DNA from: Pristionchus mayeri
Taxonomy: Eukaryota > Nematoda > Chromadorea > Rhabditida > Neodiplogasteridae
Reading direction: 5' to 3'
Length of the DNA: 64,000 nucleotides
Assembly: GCA_036245805.1 (NCBI GenBank)
Contig: BTRK01000006.1
Span: 17,826,365 to 17,890,364, forward strand
In this document: piece after piece, positions 1 to 8,800 of the stretch
How the letters are laid out: every line of letters begins with the position of its first letter
Numbering within the stretch: position 1 is the stretch's first letter
The notes under the pieces: generated by a model
The model's input: only the letters and a program-made list of their open reading frames with translations
Databases searched by the model: none
What the model was told of the DNA's origin: nothing
Program-made: the position numbers and the translations under genes

Positions 1-95
1 CACCTGCCCATCAATCGGCAGAATATAAATTTCTTCAAAACTGGGCAGTTATCGTAATTCAAATTTCTCACGAGATTACGATGCCTCTATTTTAG

Positions 96-187
96 AGCGC
101 ATGCGCAAAAAGATGGTGGAGACGTCAGACGAGGAAGACAGTGACATCGGTGACGGGTTCACAGACCCGAATGAGTCAATAGTCTGA
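96..187 (+). CDS. terminal exon of an upstream gene, acidic C-terminus (alternative last exon A)
   Basis: The exon follows a CTATTTTAG acceptor and starts with two bases that complete a split codon. It then reads RMRKKMVETSDEEDSDI, ending in DGFTDPNESIV and a TGA at 185-187. The rest of the gene lies outside the window to the left. A second exon-like segment 430 bp downstream has the same entry phase and a related acidic tail ending in DPN plus a few residues, so the two look like alternative 3' exons made by duplication. No family is recognisable from 28 residues. The exon call is inference from splice signal, phase and composition. Confidence 0.5.
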
Positions 188-614
188 GCGAATCAGAACA
201 GTCCACCTGTTTTCTGTTGCAGTAGTGAGCCCATAGCACGTATTCGATCACTATAGTCCAACATTTTGTCTGTTCCTGTGTTTCGAAAACTTGGCAAATC
301 GTGATCTCGTGAGAAATGTTCTGCGTAGTAAATGTATGTATTTATTGTTAGTCCGAAAGAAACATAGATAAAGTACATGATTGTTACTCCTGTACGGGAA
401 CATGGCCACGATGGTAGTCAAATTGAATTGGTCTTTGAACTCCGGCGATGAAGTTTGAGAAATTATCACTTTTAGTTCTAATCACTTTTTTTAAATTAGT
501 GAGGGTATTGCGAAATAAAAGATGGAGATGAATAAAAATTACAAAAAGAAAATGAATCAATATCGAGATTCGTACTAGAAATTTGTTGATTTCTTCAACA
601 TTTAGTTATTTCAG

Positions 615-706
615 GGCGATGTCGAGACGGGAATTGCGAGTCAACCGACGATGAAGATTACGAGCAAGAAGACTGTGACCTGGATCCGAACGTGCCAAGA
701 ATGTAA
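615..706 (+). CDS. alternative terminal exon B of the same gene, acidic C-terminus
   Basis: The exon follows a TTATTTCAG acceptor with the same two-base entry phase as the exon at 96. It encodes RCRDGNCESTDDEDYEQEDC, then DLDPNVPRM and TAA at 704-706. Both exons are exactly 92 nt. The tail matches exon A in its D/E cluster and in the DPN triplet near the end, which suggests an exon duplication used for alternative C-termini. Only splice logic and internal similarity support it. The 188-614 interval between the exons shows nothing else convincing. Confidence 0.45.
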
Positions 707-1308
707 CCTGATCTACTTACCTTTGCTCACTGGTACATATACCGGACTCACCTTTCATTTCATATTACTGTAAATGGAATTGCAATACGTCGAGTAGACT
801 ATGCGTGTTAGTCTTCAAGTGTCGATTGCACCACAACTTATCAATATTCTCCAAGAAACAAAGAAAAATCAAAAGAAAACACTGCATTAATTATATATTT
901 ATCATGTACACTCAGTTAGAAAGACATTAGACAATCTTAATTCGTGGCTTGTGGACGAGGGAAGAAGGGGGAAGAGTGGAGGAGGCGAGGGTGGGAATGG
1001 AAGGGACAGGGCGAGGCTCGACCTCTCAGCTCTTCTTCGCCTGCTGCTCGTCGATCGGATCTCAAAAGGAAAATTTATTGCCAACTACCGTAATTTCTAG
1101 ATTCCTACCGTACTCCTAGCAGGCCACTCTTTCTAATCCCAACTAGCCCATTGATCTCTGTCCAAAATACGACGAAGTGATCCCTACTATCAACTGGATC
1201 ATTTTATCATGACTATCTCATTCATGCCAAAAAGGGCCGCAAACATGGACCGAGATGGGAAGGGGTTGTGTGGTGTGAGTAGAAGCAATGCCGAAGATAT
1301 CCGACCTC
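707..1308. other. intergenic; no supported gene
   Basis: This interval separates the end of the leftmost plus-strand gene from the 3' end of a minus-strand gene, a convergent arrangement. The open frames here are low-complexity (Ser/Arg/Pro) shadows without splice or codon support. No promoter, RNA or repeat is evident. Confidence 0.5.
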
Positions 1309-4010
1309 TTAGAGGGGGCCCATGTAGAAGGACTGGTCGTTGCGTGGCTGCTTTCGGGGCGAGTTGTTCGGACTCGCAGCAGTGCCTGCTCCAGGGCTCC
1401 CGCCGCTCTGGCTCATCGCCGGAGCCAGGTAGCACGAGGTCGGCTTCTCCGCCGGGTTCTCCTTGGCCTGCAACCGGGGTTTAGTCTCCGGCTATGACAA
1501 GTCCACTCTCGAATTGCCGGCTCTGTCAAAGTCGCCTGGGGGCTGACCATGCCGAAGGCAGCAGCAGCAGCGGTCGCCGTCTGAGCTGAAATGAAAACAG
1601 TTAGTGGTATTTCACAGCTACAGCATCCCACTGGCTACAGTACCCAGCCAGCGACCGTATATCGGCAACTACCGTACCTGCGGTCTCTCCCGTCACTTCG
1701 AGCATCAGTGGACGGCCGACGGGCGAACTTGCAGGGTCAGTCTTCACCTGCGAGAGCCGGGAATTAGTCGGAAGCGGAACCGAGAATTAGCAGAGCCGGA
1801 GCCGGGAAATGGCCTCACCGGCGTGCGCATCGTGGCAACCGGCAGACGCAGCGACTTGGTCTGAAAATTATCGGTTAGTTTACTTTTTTCTACCGTAATC
1901 CTACCGTAGCGATATCTCTGGGCGGGCGGTCCGAGAGCGCGCGCTGCTGGCGCTCTTCCGGCGTCGTCTTCTTCTGCAATTTACAAGATTTTGATTATTC
2001 CGTACCGCGTGTGTCCTCCAATTCCGCCCGATGCCCCGCCCTCTTCCATGCTTACCTTGCGCACCGCCGGCTCGCTCATGCACTCGACCGCGGCTTCCTC
2101 CGGCTGCGCGCCGGGGATCCACTGTAACTTCTGTTCCTCCTCCCTGCAATGGATACTGTAGTAAATTCGAATTTGAATTTGGCGCCAACACAAAATCAGT
2201 GGCGTAGTTCAATTTTCTGCGCGGGGCGCACTTGACTGCCGCCGGGGCGTTGATGTCGTTCTCGAACGTTGTGCGCTGACGGATCGTCGTGTTCGCCTCT
2301 CTGCAAAAGATCAAAGATCATCTCCGACAAGCCCCGCCCCTCTTCTCGCTAGATCCGCCCCTTTTCCCGCACCTGATATTCTCCTTCGAGTGTTGCTTCT
2401 CGTAGTCGTCGTGGGAGGCGGACGACTCCGACTGGCGGGGATCCGTCTTGGGAGGATCGGTCTTGATAGGCGATTGCTCCTCCCTCTTCCACTGCAGCTT
2501 GCGCTCCTTGATCCTGCCAGAGATCAAAGATCAACTATCGATACGCTCTTCTGACTCGAGCCTACAGTGTCCACCTACTGTACCTCCGACTATGGTATCC
2601 CATACAGTTCCATCTAAAGTATCCGTACCGTATCACATTCCACAGTATCCCCCCAAAGTACCTCGTCCCACAGTACCCCTACAGTACCCTACCGTACCCC
2701 TACCGTACCTCATCCTACAGTAATCCTACCATACCTCATACTACAGTAACCCTACCATACCTCATCCTACAGTAACCCTACCATACCTCATCCTACAGTA
2801 ACCCTACCGTAAATCATTCTACAGTAACCCTACCATACCTCATCCTACAGTAACCCTACCGTACATCATTCTACAGTAACCCTACCGTACCTCATCCTAC
2901 AGTAACCCTACCATACCTCATCCTACAGTAACCCTACCGTACATCATTCTACAGTAACCCTACCGTACCTCATCCTACCGTACCTCGCTGCGGCCATCTT
3001 GACGTCTCCTCCTCTTCCTCCAATCGGAATCTTGCCCACGTCGTTCTCGAACACCGTATTCTGCATCTGCGTTATCTGCACGTCAGGACTGCAACATTTG
3101 AATTTGGCGCGAAAAAAATTCAACTTTAAATTTGGCGCGTCGATACCGTACCCGTATTTCTTGGGCGTCGTCTTCTTCTTGGGAGTCACGGCTTTCGATT
3201 TTCCGGTGCGAGGGGTTGCGGGGGGCGTGGCGAGCAGGGGCGGAGTCACGGGCGTCTTGGGCGTGCGGTGAGGCGAGAGCCTGGTCACGCGTCTCAAAGA
3301 TCAAAGATCATTTTAAAGGAGACACTAGAGGAGATCAAAGAACAATGTGGAACGGCTAATTTTGATCGATCTCGCTATATAGAGTTCCGATTCCAGTGAT
3401 TGACAAAGACCAATGACCAATGACCAAAGATCAATCCTTTCCGGTTCGAGGTCTCCTTGTTCGGTGTTGTCTGCTGGTAGGGGTTCGCCGTGCCCTTCTT
3501 GCGCTTGACTGCAGAGGTCAAAGATCAAAGTTCAAATATCAAGTCTCATCGCTCTCACCTCCCGACATCTTCTTCACTGACTTCGAGCTGCGGTTCACCG
3601 ATCTGGCGGCGCGCTCGCGACTCTGCTGCTGATGCCTGCAAGGGGTACGGTAGGGTACGGAGTACGGTATGGGTACGGTAGCATCTCTGGTTATGGTTAC
3701 GGTACTGAGTGTCTCTTGGCACCGGGCCCACACTCACCAGTGTTGCTGGAGGGGCGCGAGCGTCCTTGCTGGTGCCTGAAAAGCAGGGGATTACGGTAGT
3801 AACGGAATTGGCAAAGTGCCAACTTCAGTGATTTATGATTTATACAGTGACCAATCAATAGAAAGCGATGCCGATGGTACCAGGCAGTAGCAGCTGGTAC
3901 CCTACCGTACACCCTACAACGTACCACGCGATTTGCACCGTAGTCTGCTCTTTGCTGCCGGTCTTGAACAGATCCCGGAACTGATCGTGCTCCATCTTGC
4001 GGTCACTCAT
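1309..4010 (-). CDS. Ser/Pro/Lys-rich, probably disordered protein with duplicated exons (multi-exon)
   Basis: Coding exons in transcript order are 4010-3925, then either 3775-3738 or 3635-3559, then 3508-3436, 3292-3152, 3088-2984, 2513-2373, 2300-2217, 2143-2056, 1973-1905, 1860-1819, 1747-1678, 1585-1548 and 1467-1309 (TAA). The start is MSDRKMEHDQFRDLFKTG; a CTTTTTTTCAG acceptor lies 4 nt before the ATG, fitting SL trans-splicing or a 5'UTR intron. Total length is 377 or 390 aa depending on exon 2. The two exon-2 candidates (HQQGRSRPSSNT and HQQQSRERAARSVN...) have equal entry and exit phase and cannot both be used without a frameshift. FENDVGKIP and FENDINAPA, RIKERKLQW and REEEQKLQW, and KKTTPKK and KKTTPEE are internal duplications. 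The C-terminus is DQSFYMGPL. Two junctions (3436 and 2217) lack GT donors. No family recognised; the composition suggests a scaffold- or cytoskeleton-type disordered protein. Confidence 0.65.
2690..2985. repeat. 26-bp tandem satellite in an intron
   Basis: About eleven head-to-tail copies of a unit read as CTCATCCTACAGTAACCC plus TACCATAC or TACCGTAC. Copies alternate between CATACCTCATCC and CGTACATCATTC forms. The array fills the intron between the exons ending at 2984 and starting at 2513 and contains the TACCGTA motif found in introns throughout this region. There are no spacers, so it is not a CRISPR array. Confidence 0.85.
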
Positions 4011-4361
4011 CGCTCTGAAAAAAAGTCGCGTAGATTAGAGGAAAAGGGGCGGAGCTTGGTGGAAAGGGGGCGGAGCTAAAAGCGAAAACCCTCACCTGAG
4101 TGGACGGAGCAGTGGAGAGGGAACCGCGCGCGATCGGAAGAAACGTAGGAAATGAATGAAAAAAAGAGACGAGGGGAGAATGAGGATGGTTTGCATAGAA
4201 ATGAGAGAAGGGAAATGGACAAAGGTCATTTTTTATTAGTTTTTCCACGATTCGCACGTAGATTTCGGACAAAAGATCATTGATTTTTTAAATTATCCTA
4301 TGCCTGTCAACGTGAAATTCAAAACTCAAAAATAGAATTTGAATAGCACAGACCTTTTTCC

Positions 4362-4585
4362 TTAAAGTTACCGGACGAGGACAAAATTGACCCCCTATTT
4401 TTTGTCCTCCATCGAATAGCCGATGGCTGAATTAGTTGAGAATGAATATATAAAAATGATAAAAATCAATAATAGCCTCAAGGAAAGCCGGAAATGATCC
4501 GCGCTCTGTCACTTTTGCATACTCTCTCGTACACGCGACGAGATCAGGGTCAGATCAGGGTTTCGTCCTCGTCCGGTAACTTTAA
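4362..4585. mobile_element. 224-bp MITE with 21-bp terminal inverted repeats beginning TTAA
   Basis: The left end 4362-4382 and right end 4565-4585 are perfect 21-bp inverted repeats (TTAAAGTTACCGGACGAG...). The outer TTAA could be the target-site duplication, the sequence preferred by piggyBac-type transposases. The interior is AT-rich and non-coding. Family assignment is inference; the inverted repeats are read directly. Confidence 0.75.
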
Positions 4586-4867
4586 TCGAATAGGATCCCA
4601 TTCAAGTTCCATGGTACGAAATGGAAGAGACAGTACAAGAATGAAGGGAAAAATGGAGGATCCGTCTCTCTGATCCACAATCTCTCATTTTGCAATTTCC
4701 TCATTTCGAGCGTAATAGAATCGCCAAAGAAATCCAGACTGTCAATTCGAAAGCCGCAGACCATGAAATTGGACGCATTGACGTTTCTCTGGCTCTCTTC
4801 ATTCTTCATATTCTTTCGCCTGGTATAAGCGAGAGACAGATCGGCGCGAAATTTGCCTAGATTCGGG

Positions 4868-4874
4868 TATAAAA
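4868..4874 (+). promoter_or_regulatory. TATA box upstream of a short secreted-peptide ORF
   Basis: GGGTATAAAAGCAGC lies 35-41 nt before the ATG at 4909. The same TATAAAAG core precedes the collagen gene (17849) and the large membrane-protein gene (5783), so it is a recurrent promoter form here. Confidence 0.5.
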
Positions 4875-4908
4875 GCAGCATCTGAAGCTGTGAAAGAGCA
4901 TTTATTCA

Positions 4909-5004
4909 ATGCATTTCATAGCGCTCTTAGTTCTTCTTCTCCTCATCGCCACCCATGCCTTCTCTCTCATGACCACTGGAGAGTACATCGTGGGCAACTT
5001 CTAA
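4909..5004 (+). CDS. short secreted peptide (31 aa, signal peptide plus about 12 residues)
   Basis: The ORF starts MHFIALLVLLLLIATHAFS, a textbook signal peptide: short N-region, nine-residue aliphatic core and small residues at the end. A mature peptide of LMTTGEYIVGNF follows, then TAA. A TATA box sits 35 nt upstream and there are few bases for a 5'UTR. No dibasic processing site follows. It could be a tiny secreted effector or structural peptide, or the first exon of a longer spliced gene, since GTGGGC at the ATC|GTG junction could act as a donor. Codon use and context are the only evidence. Confidence 0.45.
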   Translation: MHFIALLVLLLLIATHAFSLMTTGEYIVGNF

Positions 5005-5326
5005 AATTTTGGATCTTCTTACAAAGATTTGGACTACTCATCGATAGGCAATCACAAAAGATAAACCAGCAAACCAACCAATAGATAATGATAGAGGGAC
5101 CTGTAGTTTCTGAAAGTGAATGAAAATTTGGAGTTTTTAGAGAATTAGATGCGAGGGACGTGCGAAGTGCTTTAACGCTGATTGCGACGTGGCTCATGAA
5201 CTTCAAAGGTATGTTGACGTGCTCATCAATATGCTTCTGATGCTATGGCTGCCTCGGTCTGTATGAACATTTGTTCGAACAGAATGGAAATTACGAAAAG
5301 CCCCTTTGTTTTTTAGATGCATTGAG

Positions 5327-5580
5327 ATGGCGGCAACTCACGTGGCGATAGTAATGAGTGCTTGTGAGTAACAATGTCATGTATATAATTCTTTATACTA
5401 TTAGCAACATTAAGGTTTGCACTAATAGTGTAATTAACACTTGTTTATGTTACAGGCACTGGTGCAAACTGCCCGCAATCTGAAGCCGAAGCGTCCGAGC
5501 CGAAGCCGAAGCGTCCGCTTCTTCAGCGCCGAGTCTTAATAGAAGGCTATCATCCTGACTTTTGTAAATCCGTTTGGTAG
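5327..5580 (+). CDS. possible small two-exon gene (53 aa)
   Basis: A CCCCTTTGTTTTTTAG acceptor precedes ATGGCGGCAACTCACG. Exon 5327-5363 ends T|GTGAGT and exon 5456-5580 starts after TTATGTTACAG; phases join as MAATHVAIVMSA, C, TGANCPQSEAEASEPKPKRP and so on to TAG. The second exon carries KPKR and LQRR dibasic sites and a GAAGCGTCCGAGCC-type direct repeat. A second frame through exon 2 is also open for 27 codons, so the frame choice rests on phase alone. No family recognised. Confidence 0.25.
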
Positions 5581-5782
5581 TTGTAAATCCGTTTAATATG
5601 CCCGGATTCACGATAAAAAATTACAATTTTCGAAAACGCTGCGTTATTTTTACATTCGCATAATATCGGCATACGTGATATTTCTCAACTTAAAAGAATG
5701 CGAGTGCAATCTGAATAGTCGAGGGAGTGGACTAAGCGATAGATGACGTGGATTGAGGAGGATCAAATCAGCCTCCTCCGCC

Positions 5783-5790
5783 TATAAAAG
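5783..5790 (+). promoter_or_regulatory. TATA box of the large membrane-protein gene
   Basis: CCTATAAAAGCC is followed about 30 nt later by a pyrimidine-rich CATTCACTCC start region, and the first ATG in good context is at 5881. Confidence 0.45.
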
Positions 5791-5880
5791 CCCCTTATCC
5801 CCTCCTCCTCCCCTCATTCACTCCTCTTCTCTTCGACGGGATTGGTCGCCACGGGAATCTCCGTCTCTCTTCCAGAGGCA

Positions 5881-8800
5881 ATGGTTGGTTTCGAGGAGCC
5901 GGGGACTTGGGGATCTGGTGGAAGGTGATCCCCCCTTCCCAGATACCGTATGCCGGCCTTCTCCACCTCTTTCTCTTCTCGACTACGGTAGCAGATCCGC
6001 CCCTTCCCCCGTCCATCGACTGGACCAAGTGCAAGACTGATGAGGTGAGTACAGTAGTCTATGGGGTGGGTACCGTACCCGTCCATCGATCGCGATCTTT
6101 GATCTCTGCAGGTCTGCGTCGTTCTCACAAGTTGCTTCACTACTCTACAAAGTGGCGAGCAGGATCATCTCATGGTCTACCACAATGTCTTCCGAGCCGG
6201 ACCAATAAAGGCGGAGTGCTCTACCGGAGTATGGATACGGTTGGTTATCATTGTATTATATTACAGAGGCAGTGGTGGTACTGTGGCTTGGTAATACTTC
6301 ACGTACTCAGTTCATCGATTTCCCAACCCTCTGTTCAGAGCTCTGACTGCCGATAAGTGGTTGGTGCGGGTGTTGGTTGCGGCGTCGAAGCTGGATCCAG
6401 TGAAAGGAATTAAAGTCGAGCTGGTTCCGGCTAGTGGGCCACAAAAGGATTTCGTCGGCTGTGTTCGACCTTCTGGATCTGAAGAATTGCAAGTTGAAGC
6501 GGATCCGGAGTACAGCGCAAGTATGTTTCTATCTAGAATACGGAATGTGATGAACAGCCTTTGCGCAGATCTCTATGGCAACTTCTCTAGCCTCTCGGAG
6601 TCTGGCGGATCATGCTCATTTCTCATCGCGAAGGCGCCATCACAGGTGCGGTATACAATGCGGACACTCTCGGTAAGCTAGCCTCAGGCCTACTTGGACG
6701 CTCCTCTCAAGATACGCTATTTCTTGGGAAAGACCGAAACGACTGCTGAAACAACGGCCACTGAGAGTTCGTTGAATTCAGTGAGTGATCAGTAATGATG
6801 TGTGCTGAATCACCAATTGCTGCAGGTCAAAAAACGCGTACACTGCGATCCACTCTCGCTCGAGTCCAACCTAGACAAGCCTCTTGACAAGTACAGAAAA
6901 GAGAAGGTTCGGCACCGATACCCCACTCTCTCGATTGAGCACCGCTATGTGCAGGTTCCTGGCATCGATGCTTTCACTAAAGAGATCAAATGTTCTGGCG
7001 ACTTCAAACTATTGTGAGTACCCTAGTGCTACCGACCCCGATCCGTTCTACTACAGTATCTGTTTGTAGTGTCGGTTCCGAGGAGGCTCCGGGTTTCAAG
7101 TGTGACACGGGTATCGCGAACCCAGCAACGTACGAGTACCAGTTCAAGAGGGACGATAAACCAGTCGCGCTCAAACCCGGAGATGAAGTTTTTTGTGCCA
7201 TTCCGAGTAAGTTTCAGATACGGAAATCTACCGTACCCAGACTGATCAAAGATCGATACCGTACTGTTGCAGTCGATGAAACGTGCAAGGACCTCGCTTC
7301 GACTGCCGAACACAAGCCAATACTCGGAACAGAGAACAAGAAGAAGATACTCAAGGTACGGAAGATGGGGATGCGGTAGCTACCGTATAGTCACTGTGTT
7401 ACGGTGAAATCTGTCATTTAAGTGCGAACCCGCGCAGTTCATGCTGATCAACGATGATAAGTACCTGGAGGGAAGTCCGACCTGCCAGAATGACCCCGAG
7501 TCGCCAAATGAGGGTGCCTGGTTCGCGAACAATGAGAGGATCACGGACGCCCGGTGCTCCACCCACAGTGAGTTACTGTAGCTACCGTACCCATTACCGC
7601 GCCCTGATCCACCGTACCCTCACATGCAGAGAATTGCTCAATCGCGGGTGTCTACAACGCAACGAATCCGCACCATGAGTCGTTCATGCCCCTGAAAGCG
7701 GGCGAAAGCATCACTTGCGCCGTGGACACCTTGCGTCTCGAGTGAGTTACCGCACCATTGGTTCCCTGGCAGCTACAGTATCCGGATAACGTACCCTCTC
7801 AGGGTGACCAACAACGATCTGGAGAAGCCTCCGAGCGAAAGGAAGTACCAGCCGACGGCCATCTCGTGCGATCAGACCAAGGGCGTCTACGAGATGCTGC
7901 TCCCCGATAACACGAAAGAGGCCATCACGCGGCACCACAACATCTACTGCGTCGGTGAGGAGGCGTGATCTTTGATCTTTCCTTGCAAACACACCTTAAA
8001 TTCTCCTGCAACCAATGGAAAAAGTCTTGGGATTGTGCCTTTTTCTCATACGCTAACGCATTTTCTGAAACCTTTTGAACAGTGCTATTAGTTCTTTGAT
8101 CGTTGGCAGACGTCGAGACAGTGGCTGTGCCCTCCACGGGCAACACTGCGGCGATCGTGGGCTACGTCCTGCCGCCCCTCCTCTTCATCGTTGCTGTCGT
8201 AGTCATCGTCTACGTCGGAAGAACGGTTGGTATTTGATCTTTGATCTCTGGTGTGATCTCAAGTAGTTGCCAACCGTGCGTGTACGCACATTAGAATTTA
8301 AAAAAGATAGATTTTTTTAATTTAAATTTTTTTTAAATTTCCAGGAACTTCTTCGTTTCTTCTTCCCCAAACGCGCGAGGAAGCTGAAGGCGCAGAAGCA
8401 ATCGTCGAGTCATCCGCCCTCCGACGGTAGCCCTCCTATTAGACTTTGAGAAACGACACCAGGATATCTTCATTCTATACACTCGAGTGAAGAGATAGTG
8501 AGCGGTATCGGTTCTCGAACACTAGCAGCACTCCCAGCGACAGTTGTGTATCCTCGACTTTACAGGCCAAACAAAAAGCGCAGCCAACAAGTCTCAGTCG
8601 TCTAGCGTGTCGGCGGCTGCGCCTAGTTCGTCCGGAATGAATGGTACGATAGGGTTATGGTAGACTACCATATCCTGCCTTTCCAGGCAAGACGGGAGGA
8701 TTCCGGCCTGCTGATTTCGACGAGAAGATCGAGGATATGGACACCATGGAGAAGGAGTGGAAGAGTCTGAGCATCGCCGATCGTCGCAAGTACATTCTGT

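Noticed and set aside
2690..2985. CRISPR-like array
   Set aside because: Units are contiguous 26-bp copies without unique spacers, in a eukaryotic intron.
4582..4881. 99-codon minus-strand ORF
   Set aside because: Overlaps the right MITE terminus and the plus-strand TATA box; no recognisable pattern or splice context.
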